Assembly (NCBI RefSeq): GCF_020447205.1
Contig: NZ_JAJAEL010000037.1
Location: 23,619-87,618 of the forward strand
Direction: 5' to 3'
Length of the DNA stretch: 64,000 bases
Origin: Thalassolituus alkanivorans
GTDB taxonomy: Bacteria; Pseudomonadota; Gammaproteobacteria; Pseudomonadales; Oceanobacteraceae
Shown here: positions 44,898 to 54,468 of the stretch, piece by piece
Layout: each line of letters opens with the position of its first letter
Position numbering within the stretch: the stretch's first letter is position 1
Notes under the pieces: model-generated
Told to the model about the DNA's origin: nothing
The model's input: the letters and a program-made list of their open reading frames with translations, nothing else
The model's database searches: none
Program-made: the position numbers and the translations under genes

Positions 44898-46190
44898 ATG
44901 CTGGAAAAGCTGTTTCAGCTGTCGCGCTTCGGCAGCAATGCACGCACCGAGCTGCTGGCCGGTGTTACCACCTACCTGACCATGGCGTACATTATTTTCG
45001 TTAACCCGTCGATGCTGGCCGATGCAGGTATGGACCATGGTGCGGTATTTGTGGCGACCTGTCTGGCAGCGGCTGTTGGCTGCTTTATTATGGGCTTCTG
45101 GGCCAACCTGCCGGTAGCGCTGGCACCGGGCATGGGGCTGAATGCCTTCTTTACCTACGGTGTTGTACTGGGTATGGGTTACAGCTGGCAGACCGCACTG
45201 GGTGCGGTATTCCTGTCGGGCTGTATTTTTATTCTGCTCAGTCTGTTTAAGATCCGTGAATGGGCGATCAATGCCATTCCGGTCACGCTGAAAAAAGCCA
45301 TTGCTGCCGGTATCGGCGCCTTTCTGGCACTGATCGCTCTGAAGAATGCCGGCATTATTGTGGCGCATCCGGCGACGCTGGTGAGTCTGGGCAATTTAGG
45401 TGATTTCGGCCCGGCGATGGCGATTCTTGGTTTCTTCCTGATTGTTGCTTTTACCCAGCGCAATATTCACGGAGCGGTGCTGCTGGCAGTGTTGCTGGTG
45501 AGTGTGATTGCGGTCGCCACCGGCCATGTGGAATATCAGGGCATTGTTTCTGCGCCACCGTCCATCGCGCCGACCTTTATGCAAATGAACCTGGCGGAAG
45601 CCTTCGATGTGGCGATGCTGAGCGTTATTTTCGCGTTCCTCTTTGTCGATCTGTTCGATACCTCCGGCACCCTGATTGCCGTGACCCAGCGTGCCGGTCT
45701 GACCAAAAGTGACGGTCAGGTGCCGCGCTTAAAGCAGGCCTTGCTGGCTGACAGTACCGCGACCGTGACCGGTGCCATGCTGGGTACCTCAACCACCACC
45801 AGTTATATCGAAAGTGCGGCCGGTGTTTCCGCCGGTGGCCGTACCGGCTTAACGGCGGTTGTGGTCGGCGTTCTGTTTCTGCTGAGCATTTTCTTCGCGC
45901 CACTGGCCGGTATGATTCCGGCTTATGCCACGGCCGGTGCGATTTTTTACGTCTCGATTCTGATGCTGTTCACGCTGAAAGAAGTGGACTGGGAAGACCT
46001 GACCGAAGCCGCGCCGGTGGCTGTGGTGCTGCTGATGACGCCGCTGACCTTCTCCATTGCCCATGGCATCACGCTGGGCTTTATCACCTATGCACTGGCG
46101 AAAGTGCTGGGCGGTAAAGCGCGTGAACTGTCTGTCGGTGTCTGGGTGCTGTCGGCGCTGTTATTGCTGAAAGTAATTTTTGTGCACTGA
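44898..46190 (+). CDS. NCS2-family purine permease (AzgA type)
   Basis: The 430-residue protein has about twelve to fourteen transmembrane segments and the AzgA-group motifs: TYLTMAYIIFVNPSMLADAG, LAPGMGLNAFFTYGVVLGMG, FLFVDLFDTSGTLIAVTQRA and the GTSTTTSYIESAAGVSAGGRTG region. These are proton symporters for adenine, guanine or hypoxanthine. Divergence from apt supports adenine uptake and salvage. A terminator follows. Confidence 0.93.
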   Translation: MLEKLFQLSRFGSNARTELLAGVTTYLTMAYIIFVNPSMLADAGMDHGAVFVATCLAAAVGCFIMGFWANLPVALAPGMGLNAFFTYGVVLGMGYSWQTALGAVFLSGCIFILLSLFKIREWAINAIPVTLKKAIAAGIGAFLALIALKNAGIIVAHPATLVSLGNLGDFGPAMAILGFFLIVAFTQRNIHGAVLLAVLLVSVIAVATGHVEYQGIVSAPPSIAPTFMQMNLAEAFDVAMLSVIFAFLFVDLFDTSGTLIAVTQRAGLTKSDGQVPRLKQALLADSTATVTGAMLGTSTTTSYIESAAGVSAGGRTGLTAVVVGVLFLLSIFFAPLAGMIPAYATAGAIFYVSILMLFTLKEVDWEDLTEAAPVAVVLLMTPLTFSIAHGITLGFITYALAKVLGGKARELSVGVWVLSALLLLKVIFVH

Positions 46191-46230
46191 TAGAGAGTGC
46201 GCAAAACACCGGCTGAAGATCGCGGGCAAT

Positions 46231-46265
46231 AAAAAAGGCAGTGGAGCAATCCACTGCCTTTTTTG
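46231..46265. terminator. Bidirectional intrinsic terminator
   Basis: AAAAAAGGCAGTGGA, loop, TCCACTGCCTTTTTT forms a near-perfect stem between convergent permease and fghA genes. Confidence 0.92.
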
Positions 46266-46301
46266 TTTTACCGTTCTTTTTGGTTTTACCGTTCTGGCTG
46301 A

Positions 46302-47168
46302 TCAGCCAGCCAGATACTGCGCATGAAAACGCAGATGATCATCAATAAAACTGCTGATGAAATAGTAGCTGTGATCGTAGCCTTCATGACGGCGCAGGGT
46401 CAGCGGATAGCCGCTGGCTTTGGCGGCGTCTTCCAGTGTTTCCGGGTGCAGCTGGTTGCTTAAGAAATCATCGGCCAGACCCTGATCGACCAGCGCGGGT
46501 AAATGCGCAGACGCCGCACTGTTGCGCATTAACTCGCTGCTGTCGTAGGCCAGCCACTGCTCGCGGTCGTTGCCCAGATACGCGCTGAACGCTTTGATGC
46601 CCCAGGGGCAGCGGCTCGGGTTGCTGATCGGGCTGAACGCCGACACCGAGGTAAAACGCTGCGGATTTTTCAGAGCCAGCGTCAGCGCACCGTGTCCACC
46701 CATAGAGTGACCACTGATGGCGCGCTTGTCGTTTACCGGAAACAGCGCTTCGATTAAGGCCGGTAATTCCTGCAGTACATAATCTTCCATACGGTAGTGC
46801 GCGGCCCAGGGTGGCTGAGTTGCGTTCAGGTAAAAGCCGGCTCCTAAACCCAGATCGTAAGCGCCCTGCGGGTCGTCGGCCACGCCGTCGCCACGCGGAC
46901 TGGTGTCCGGGGCGACGATGGCAATGCCCAGCTCAGCGGCCAGGCGCTGGGCGCCGGCCTTCTGCATAAAGTTTTCATCGCTACAGGTCAGGCCGGACAG
47001 CCAGTAAAGCACCGGCACCGGGTTGTCGTTACTGGCCTGTGGCGGCAGAAAAATCGCAAAGCGCATGCTGCAGTTAAGCACCGCCGACTGATGCCGGTAT
47101 TGCTTATGCCAGCCGCCAAAACTTTTGTTCTGGCTGAGGCGCTCAACATCGGTATTCACGTCCGTCAT
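46302..47168 (-). CDS. fghA: S-formylglutathione hydrolase
   Basis: The 288-residue alpha/beta hydrolase has the nucleophile motif [14 protein letters not shown], the family block [31 protein letters not shown], and the C-terminal His in [12 protein letters not shown]. It hydrolyses S-formylglutathione to formate and glutathione, the second step of glutathione-dependent formaldehyde oxidation. It follows frmA after 9 bp in one operon. Confidence 0.96.
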   Translation of the reverse strand: MTDVNTDVERLSQNKSFGGWHKQYRHQSAVLNCSMRFAIFLPPQASNDNPVPVLYWLSGLTCSDENFMQKAGAQRLAAELGIAIVAPDTSPRGDGVADDPQGAYDLGLGAGFYLNATQPPWAAHYRMEDYVLQELPALIEALFPVNDKRAISGHSMGGHGALTLALKNPQRFTSVSAFSPISNPSRCPWGIKAFSAYLGNDREQWLAYDSSELMRNSAASAHLPALVDQGLADDFLSNQLHPETLEDAAKASGYPLTLRRHEGYDHSYYFISSFIDDHLRFHAQYLAG

Positions 47169-47177
47169 AACAGCCCC

Positions 47178-48401
<1,224 letters not shown>

Positions 48402-48407
48402 TCACTT

Positions 48408-48421
48408 TTACATATTTGTAA
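48408..48421. promoter_or_regulatory. Inverted repeat TTACA-N4-TGTAA in the frmA/LysR promoter region
   Basis: A 5-bp dyad with four-base spacing (TTACATATTTGTAA) lies 17 bp before the LysR start and about 100 bp upstream of frmA. LysR-type proteins often bind T-N11-A dyads, so it is a candidate autoregulatory site. No experimental basis. Confidence 0.4.
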
Positions 48422-48437
48422 TAATCGGGCGAGAAAG

Positions 48438-49349
48438 ATGCAATCAATACCCCAGTGGGAGGGCATCCGTGAGTTTGTGGCGGTGGCGGAATCCGGCAGT
48501 TTTACCGCGGCGGCGGTGCAGCTTGGGTTGTCTACCGCGCAGGTGAGCCGTCAGGTGCGGGCGCTGGAGCAGCGTCTCGGCAGTGAGTTGCTGTTCCGTA
48601 CCACGCGACGGGTAGCGCTGACCGAACCCGGACAACTCTATTACCAGCACTGCCGCCTGCTGCTGGATGGTCTGGCCGAGGCGGAGCTGGCGCTGGGCAA
48701 TCTGCAGGCTACGCCGCAGGGTAAGCTGCGCATCACTGCGCCGATGAGCTACGGCGAGCGCCATATTGCGCCCTTGTTAAATGACTTCGCTCTGCGTTAT
48801 CCGCAGATTCAGCTGCATTATCTGCTCACCAACGAAAAGCTCGACCTGGTCGGCGGCGGTTACGATATGGCCGTGCGACTTGGCAAACTCGATGACGACC
48901 GGCTGGTGGCGCGGCGCCTGGCATCGCGCGAGCAGTACACCTGCGCTTCGCCGGGCTATCTGGCGGCCCATGGCGAGCCGCATTCGCTGGCGGAACTGAA
49001 GCAGCATAATTGTCTGGCCGGTACCCTCGATTACTGGCGTTTTCAGGAACAGGGGCGCGAGCGTGTGGTGCATATCAGCGGCAGTCTCAGTGCTAACAGT
49101 GGCCCGGCGCTGCTGGATGCGGCGCTGAAAGGCATCGGTATCGTGCAGCTGCCGGATTATTACGTGCAGCCCTATATTGAGCGCGGCGAGCTGATCAGCC
49201 TGCTGCCGGCCATCCGCCCCTCGCGTGAAGGTATCTGGGCGCTGTATCCGCCAAGCCGCAATTTATCGCCCAAGGTGCGCCTGCTGATTGATTATCTGGA
49301 GCAGCAGCTGAACGGAGCGGGCAGCGATCCGGACGCTGAATATCTGTAA
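48438..49349 (+). CDS. LysR-family transcriptional regulator
   Basis: The 303-residue protein has the LysR winged HTH (EFVAVAESGSFTAAAVQLGL, STAQVSRQVRALEQRLGSEL, LLFRTTRRVALTEPGQLYYQ) and a substrate-binding domain of the CrgA-like subgroup (MSYGERHIAPLLNDFALRYP, GGYDMAVRLGKLDDDRLVAR). It lies divergent from the formaldehyde operon and probably controls it. In many bacteria this operon is controlled by FrmR instead, so a LysR arrangement is worth noting. The effector is unknown. Confidence 0.93.
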   Translation: MQSIPQWEGIREFVAVAESGSFTAAAVQLGLSTAQVSRQVRALEQRLGSELLFRTTRRVALTEPGQLYYQHCRLLLDGLAEAELALGNLQATPQGKLRITAPMSYGERHIAPLLNDFALRYPQIQLHYLLTNEKLDLVGGGYDMAVRLGKLDDDRLVARRLASREQYTCASPGYLAAHGEPHSLAELKQHNCLAGTLDYWRFQEQGRERVVHISGSLSANSGPALLDAALKGIGIVQLPDYYVQPYIERGELISLLPAIRPSREGIWALYPPSRNLSPKVRLLIDYLEQQLNGAGSDPDAEYL

Positions 49350-49410
49350 TGACTTAACCGCTACGAGTCCTTATAGTGCGCTTTTTAACGCCCGCATTAA
49401 GGCACGCATC

Positions 49411-49794
49411 ATGAGCTATACCCTCAGTCAGAAAGAACATCAGGCCAGCCTGAAACTGTCGAATCATCAGCGCTATCAGTATTTTATCGACAAGGTCGTG
49501 GCGCACGGCGAAATCTGGAGTCTGGCCAACGACGAAGGCTGGGTAACCCTGACCTCAGAAGGCGATAACTGCCTGCCTGTCTGGCCCCATGCAGACTATG
49601 CCGCTGAATGGGCAAACGGCGAGTGGGAAGACTGTGCCCCCAAAGTCGTACCACTGGATGTCTGGCTGGAGCGCTGGACAGCGGGCCTGACCGCCGATGA
49701 AACCTATCTGGTGGTGTTCCCCAACCTGAAAGAAGAAGCGCTGCTGGTTGAGCCGAATGAGCTCGATGAAGCCCTGCGTGAGGCGATGGAATAA
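49411..49794 (+). CDS. DUF2750 family protein
   Basis: The 127-residue soluble protein carries the DUF2750 pattern: RYQYFIDKVVAHGEIWSLAN, DEGWVTLTSEGDNCLPVWPH, ADYAAEWANGEWEDCAP, and the C-terminal LVVFPNLKEEALLVEPNEL. The family is common in Gammaproteobacteria and has no known role. The start ATG lies about 60 bp after the LysR gene. Confidence 0.88.
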   Translation: MSYTLSQKEHQASLKLSNHQRYQYFIDKVVAHGEIWSLANDEGWVTLTSEGDNCLPVWPHADYAAEWANGEWEDCAPKVVPLDVWLERWTAGLTADETYLVVFPNLKEEALLVEPNELDEALREAME

Positions 49795-49884
49795 ACCCGC
49801 CTTTAGCGGCGCTCATTGCTTGTTGTATAGGTTTTGTATAGTGTTGATGTTCTGTGACATCAACCCTTTCCTGCGGAGAACACC

Positions 49885-50472
49885 ATGACTGTTATTCCCC
49901 TGCTTAAACGACTCGCCATGAGCGCTTTGCTGCTCAGCGTCAGCGCCTGTTCAACCCAGGCGGTTGCCATCGATCGCAGTGCTTTTACCACCACCGCTGA
50001 GGGCAATGCCTGTGCACCGATTTTTCAGCATAAAATGAAAAAGCTGCACAGTTCCAAAACGCTGGATCTGTGTGAAGTGGTGCAGGGCAGACCGGTACTG
50101 TTAATCAACACCGCCAGTCATTGTGGCTTCACCAAGCAGTTTGGCGATCTGGAAGCCATTCACGAAAAATACAAAGACCGTGGCTTGGTGGTGATTGGTG
50201 TATCGTCGGACTCGTTTGATCAGGAAGCCAAATCGGAAGAAGAAGCGGCGACCATCTGCTTCGAGAATTTTGGTGTCAGCTTTACCATGCTGGCGACCGT
50301 GCCGGTAAAAGGCGATAACGCTCATCCCCTGTTTAAAGAAGTAGCCCGCCAGGACACAGCACCGAAGTGGAATTTTTACAAATACCTGATTAACCGCGAC
50401 GGTCAGATCATCAGCTCCAACTCCAGTTTTACCATTCCCGGTGACGACGATATTGAAGCGCTGTTGCGTTAA
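49885..50472 (+). CDS. Exported glutathione peroxidase family protein (lipoprotein-like signal)
   Basis: The 195-residue protein starts with a signal (LLKRLAMSALLLSVSAC) whose Cys22 is consistent with a lipobox (SVSAC). It then has the Gpx fold: INTASHCGFTKQFGDLEAIH with a peroxidatic Cys in place of selenocysteine, a WNF motif (KWNFYKYLINRDG), and VIGVSSDSFDQEAKSE. Bacterial Gpx of this Cys type often use thioredoxin rather than glutathione; an envelope location makes the reductant unclear. A terminator follows at about 50,505. Confidence 0.9.
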   Translation: MTVIPLLKRLAMSALLLSVSACSTQAVAIDRSAFTTTAEGNACAPIFQHKMKKLHSSKTLDLCEVVQGRPVLLINTASHCGFTKQFGDLEAIHEKYKDRGLVVIGVSSDSFDQEAKSEEEAATICFENFGVSFTMLATVPVKGDNAHPLFKEVARQDTAPKWNFYKYLINRDGQIISSNSSFTIPGDDDIEALLR

Positions 50473-50504
50473 TGTCCGCGTTATTTAACGTCACCTTAAA
50501 ATGC

Positions 50505-50532
50505 AAAACCGGGTTTTTACCCGGTTTTTTTA
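50505..50532 (+). terminator. Intrinsic terminator after the glutathione peroxidase gene
   Basis: AAACCGGG and CCCGGTTT with a short loop followed by a T-run, 33 bp after the stop codon. Confidence 0.85.
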
Positions 50533-50562
50533 TGCGTTTTTATAACAGAACGATCTTCTTGC

Positions 50563-50830
50563 TAGGGCCTGTCGACACTAAGTAAATCCAGCATGCTGAG
50601 AGCCAGTTTTTCTCAGAACAAGGAGAGAGGAGTGATATTAGCGGGCTAAATGAATGACGAACGACGATGTTAATGGGGAAAACAGGCCTCAGCCCGAAGG
50701 GTTATGGCTAAAAATCCCTCATCCAGCGTTGCTGTTCGCTCGCTTAACCCGTTAGGCCACACTCTCAGCGCCTTGCCTGAGAAATTTTTAGCCGATAACA
50801 GGTCTGTTTAATTAGTGTCGACAGGCCCTA
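50563..50830 (-). mobile_element. MITE copy C (268 bp, inverted), supplies the stop codon of the AraC gene
   Basis: It has the same family and terminal repeats as copies A and B but opposite orientation, with TA at both edges. The edge at 50828-50830 (CTA) forms the TAG stop of the AraC regulator gene. Here the opposite type of element end abuts the gene compared with copies A and B, so both ends can provide a stop. No gene inside. Confidence 0.87.
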
Positions 50831-51562
50831 GGAATAAAGATGAAATTCTTTCAGCCCCGAAAGAATGGCAGAAGGGCGGATGCCAAATATTTTTTTGTAA
50901 GAATTACTCAGGTGAGCGCTGTCACTGAAACCGCTGTTCAGTGCTGAGTGGGTAATGTTGCGGGTGTTATGCACATCGCGCATAAAAATAGCCAGCCTTG
51001 ACCACAGGCTGAAATGCCGGAACGAAATACCGGTATGTTGTTTAAATAAATGGTTCAGACGCGAATTCGATAAGCCAATCCGGGCGGATAATTCATCCTG
51101 TCGCCAGGGGTATTCATCTTTCTGTTGCATCAGTTGAATACATGACGCCACTCTGCGGTCGTAGCTGTTAATGTCTGCCTTCAGGGAATAGCGGATAAGT
51201 GCCGATAAATCAGCATTTAATGCCCGTTGTTCAAACCCTTTGCGACACTGATCCAGGTTGGCAATATCAAAAACAGCGGCATCATTACGTAAAAAATTTG
51301 CGCGTAATGTTCTTCCCTGCAGTGAATTGACCTCAAAATACAGCGTGGCCATATCCTCACTTTGGCAGTCAACAATATGAGCAGTACCTGCATCGATTAA
51401 AGCGCTGCGGCAGCGAACCATCGTCTGGCCACGAAGCTGAACATTAAAATGTCCTGACAGTCCCAGCAGTAATACCAGAGCGCCATGCCGGTGCTCTGTT
51501 GTTAAACCGAAATTACCGAGATACACCGCCTGTTGCGGGCGTATGTGCAGAATGCTGTTCAT
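50828..51562 (-). CDS. AraC-family transcriptional regulator
   Basis: The 244-residue protein has an N-terminal cupin-like sensing region (HRHGALVLLLGLSGHFNVQL, STAHIVDCQ-type strands) and two C-terminal HTH motifs: LSARIGLSNSRLNHLFKQHT and ITHSALNSGFSDSAHLSNSYKKIFGIRPS. It is divergent from the nitrilase gene (113 bp apart) and probably regulates it. The C-terminus ends EFHLYS before the stop supplied by the MITE. Confidence 0.9.
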   Translation of the reverse strand: MNSILHIRPQQAVYLGNFGLTTEHRHGALVLLLGLSGHFNVQLRGQTMVRCRSALIDAGTAHIVDCQSEDMATLYFEVNSLQGRTLRANFLRNDAAVFDIANLDQCRKGFEQRALNADLSALIRYSLKADINSYDRRVASCIQLMQQKDEYPWRQDELSARIGLSNSRLNHLFKQHTGISFRHFSLWSRLAIFMRDVHNTRNITHSALNSGFSDSAHLSNSYKKIFGIRPSAILSGLKEFHLYS

Positions 51563-51675
51563 CGTTAGCGTAGCCTAAACTTACAAGTTATAAACGCCGG
51601 GCGCTGTTAAGCTTCAACGCATTGTGCTGCATAAAGTAACACAAAAAATAATAACAGGAACCGGGAGTCTTGATC

Positions 51676-52620
51676 GTGAACATTGCCCCCAAAATACGTG
51701 TTGCTGCTTTGCAGACCGATACCCGTATCGGTGATACCCAGCGCAATCTTGCACATTGTGAAGAGCTGGTTGCGGAAGCCTGCAGGGACGGAGCCGAATG
51801 GATTGCGTTGCCGGAATTTTTTAATACCGGCATTGCCTGGGACCCTGCTCTGGCCGCCGCGATTGAAGATGAAAATGGCCCGGCTGCACATTTTTTACAA
51901 CGCCTGTCAGCTCAGCACGGTGTTGTACTGGGTGGATCATTTCTTTGTCGTCTGGCGGATGGTCATGTGCGTAACCGTTACCTGTGTTTTAACCGGGGAG
52001 AGCGGCTTGGTTACCACGACAAGGATTACCCCACGATGTGGGAAAACGCCTTCTATGAAGGCGGCGCAGAAACGGACAGCGGTGAGCTGGGCCAAATCAA
52101 CGGCGTCCGTGTTGGCGCTGCTGTGTGTTGGGAATTTATGCGCACAGCAACTGCACGGCGTTTACGCACCAGGGTAGACGTTATTATGGGCGGCTCGCAC
52201 TGGTGGAGTATTCCGCAAAACTGGCCGTTATTGTATGCCTGGCTTGAGTCCGGCAACCGCAAGAATGCTTTGCAAGCTGTACAGGATACGGCGCGTTTGG
52301 TGGGAGCGCCGGTTATTCACGCGTCACACTGTAATACCTTCCGTTGCCGTATGCCCGGGTTGCCGCTCTCTTATCACGGCCATCTGGAAGGGCAGGCCGC
52401 CGTTATTGATGCTCAGGGCAATGTTATTGCCAGTCGCAGCTATCAGCAGGGGCCGGGAGTGGTGGTTGCCGATGTCTGTTTACAGGCTCTGACCCCGCCT
52501 GATCCGCTTCCTGAACATATCTGGTTACGCTCGCGGGGAGTGGTTCCGGCGTTGTCCTGGCATTTTCATGGCATGTTGGGACGCCGCTGGTATCGGCACA
52601 ATATTCTGCGCGCGCGCTGA
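51676..52620 (+). CDS. Nitrilase/carbon-nitrogen hydrolase superfamily protein
   Basis: The preferred start is GTG at 51676, eight bases after a GGGAG ribosome site; a TTG two codons earlier is possible. The 314-residue protein has the catalytic triad Glu in ALPEFFNTG, Lys in YHDKDYPTMWEN and Cys in GAAVCWEFMRTATA. The extended YHDKDYPTMWEN and GGSHWWSIP segments are not those of standard nitrilases or omega-amidases, so the substrate is open. It forms a unit with the AraC regulator (divergent) and the membrane protein downstream (34-45 bp). Confidence 0.9.
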   Translation: MNIAPKIRVAALQTDTRIGDTQRNLAHCEELVAEACRDGAEWIALPEFFNTGIAWDPALAAAIEDENGPAAHFLQRLSAQHGVVLGGSFLCRLADGHVRNRYLCFNRGERLGYHDKDYPTMWENAFYEGGAETDSGELGQINGVRVGAAVCWEFMRTATARRLRTRVDVIMGGSHWWSIPQNWPLLYAWLESGNRKNALQAVQDTARLVGAPVIHASHCNTFRCRMPGLPLSYHGHLEGQAAVIDAQGNVIASRSYQQGPGVVVADVCLQALTPPDPLPEHIWLRSRGVVPALSWHFHGMLGRRWYRHNILRAR

Positions 52621-52665
52621 GCCAGTGCTGCTGACGCTATCTGTTTAATTTGGATGGAAAATACA

Positions 52666-53139
52666 ATGTCTGAACTGATGATAGGCCGTGCTCAGGCTGT
52701 TGACCTGAGTACGGTGTCTGTTTCCTGGCTATTGGTAACGGCCGCACTTGCGTTGCTCATATCACTGGTTGAAGCCTGGATCGCAACGCTGATTGTGTAT
52801 GTCAAAGTAAAACCGTTGAAACGTCTGTTTCCGGCACCGCATAACCTGATCCGTTCTCATGTGGATTATACGATTATGACGGCGCTGCTGGGGTTCAGCT
52901 ATTTTGCGGTAATACAGCTGGCTATTGATTTGCCGGATACGATTATTGTGCTGCTTTGTATCGGGGTTCTGTACAACCCGTTTGGCTTTCTGGTGAAAGC
53001 AATCTGGCCGAATGCGGGCCACAGCGATACGTTCTGGGGAAAACTGGGTGTATGCATCGGTTTTCTGCCAGCCAGTATCGGCTTTGGCTATGTCATGATT
53101 ATGATTCTGCTCAGACTACCGGGCGGATCAATCGGTTGA
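52666..53139 (+). CDS. Small polytopic membrane protein, unknown function
   Basis: From the ATG at 52666 ([10 protein letters not shown]) the product has 157 residues; an ATG four codons earlier is also possible. Four transmembrane helices are seen: [58 protein letters not shown], and [20 protein letters not shown]. No family is recognised. It follows the nitrilase closely and converges on the VF530 gene with a 12-bp overlap. Linked function with the nitrilase is inferred. Confidence 0.72.
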   Translation: MSELMIGRAQAVDLSTVSVSWLLVTAALALLISLVEAWIATLIVYVKVKPLKRLFPAPHNLIRSHVDYTIMTALLGFSYFAVIQLAIDLPDTIIVLLCIGVLYNPFGFLVKAIWPNAGHSDTFWGKLGVCIGFLPASIGFGYVMIMILLRLPGGSIG

Positions 53140-53724
53140 ATTCCGCGCTTTGGCCCAGGGATCAACCTTGGTGCCGGACGCTGGCTTATCACGTTTTTCT
53201 GCGGCTTCAGTGCTTTGGTTGTGTCTGGACGGGCGCTGTTCAGAGCGGGCGGCAGGGCGCTGTTCAGAGTGGGCGGCAGGGCGCCCTGAGGTTTGTTGCC
53301 CGGAACGCTGACCCGGGCGTTGACCTGAACGCTGCGGACGTCCGCCACGGCCAAAGGCCGCTGTTTTTTCTGCCTGTTTGGCCCGCATGCGCTCGGCGTC
53401 TTCCAGGCTCAGTACGGCAGGTTCGCCCGGAGTCTGGTCGGCCGGAATAATGCGGTCACGGGGTGGCAGAAAAAACTGCTTACCCATTGCCCGCGGCAGG
53501 CTTTTAAACTGATACAGATAAAAGGCTTCTACTTTTTCCCGCGCCCAGTCGGTTTTTTTCAGGAATTTTACGCTGGATTCAATGCTGGGTTTGGTTTTAA
53601 AGCAGTTGATATTCAGATACGCATGCAGGATTTCAAAGCCATAATGATCAACAAGTTCAATCAGCAGATTTTTTAAACTGACCCCGTGCAGCGGGTTGTT
53701 CTGGTAATTGACCTGATCGTTCAT
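53128..53724 (-). CDS. VF530 family DNA-binding protein with long basic tail
   Basis: Residues 7-75 match the VF530 (DUF2132) domain: [40 protein letters not shown] and [14 protein letters not shown]. The family's small helical fold was structurally characterised and proposed to bind DNA. Most members are about 75-90 residues, but this one has 198 because of a disordered Arg/Gln/Gly/Ser-rich tail with repeats such as [12 protein letters not shown] and [14 protein letters not shown]. The tail could bind nucleic acid, as in RNA chaperones. Its 3' end overlaps the membrane protein gene. Confidence 0.87.
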   Translation of the reverse strand: MNDQVNYQNNPLHGVSLKNLLIELVDHYGFEILHAYLNINCFKTKPSIESSVKFLKKTDWAREKVEAFYLYQFKSLPRAMGKQFFLPPRDRIIPADQTPGEPAVLSLEDAERMRAKQAEKTAAFGRGGRPQRSGQRPGQRSGQQTSGRPAAHSEQRPAARSEQRPSRHNQSTEAAEKRDKPASGTKVDPWAKARNSTD

Positions 53725-53889
53725 GGCGGTATCCGGTAGGAAGAATGAACGCTCTATTGTACGGATTTCAGGCGGGCGATCCTATAGCGGTTTTGTAGCC
53801 GGGAGTAATGCTTGCAGAAACAACCTGTCTCCCGCTTTTCTCTTCACAATCAGCGCTGCTAAACTCGTGGTTAATAACGGAGGTTATCG

Positions 53890-54369
53890 ATGATGCTGAC
53901 TGAATTTCTGAGTGTTGATCCGCTGAGCTGGCCGGCAATTGCCGCCTGTTTACTGTGTGGCTCCATTGTTGGCCTTGAACGCCAGCTGCGGGGCAAGCCG
54001 GTGGGCATCCGCACCTCATCGCTGATTGTACTTGGCACCTATGTGTTTATTGCTTTATCACAGGCGGTCACCACCGATGCGACCGATGCCTCGCGTATTA
54101 TCGGCCAGGTGGTAACCGGTGTTGGTTTTCTCGGCGCCGGAGTCATGCTGGCCAAAGACGGTATGGTGCTGGGCGTGACCTCGGCGGCGACCATCTGGGC
54201 GCTGGCTTCCATCGGTATCTGCGTGGCGGTGGCCAGCCCGCTGGTGGGTATTAAGCTGGCGTTGCTGGTGGTCGCGATTCTGGTCGGCGTCGATATTCTG
54301 GAAAGCTATTCCAGCATGCTGACCCGCGGTGTGCATGCCCGCTACAGTGCCTGGCGTCAGCGCCGCTGA
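53890..54369 (+). CDS. MgtC/SapB family membrane protein
   Basis: The 159-residue protein has four to five transmembrane helices and the MgtC signatures GLERQLRGKPVGIRTSSLIV and IIGQVVTGVGFLGAGVM, with GVTSAATIWALASIGICVAV. In pathogens MgtC inhibits F-ATPase and aids survival at low Mg2+; in free-living bacteria it may sense magnesium or acidity. The C-terminal soluble domain found in Salmonella MgtC is missing, as is common. The start ATG follows AACGGAGGTTATCG. Confidence 0.92.
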   Translation: MMLTEFLSVDPLSWPAIAACLLCGSIVGLERQLRGKPVGIRTSSLIVLGTYVFIALSQAVTTDATDASRIIGQVVTGVGFLGAGVMLAKDGMVLGVTSAATIWALASIGICVAVASPLVGIKLALLVVAILVGVDILESYSSMLTRGVHARYSAWRQRR

Positions 54370-54468
54370 TTTTTGTGGCTGTCTTTAGCGGCAGCCATTC
54401 TCCGACGTCCTTCCTTTTCCTCTCCGCCCTGTGCTACCTTGCGCCGCTTTTTTGCAGCGGGGTTTTTT

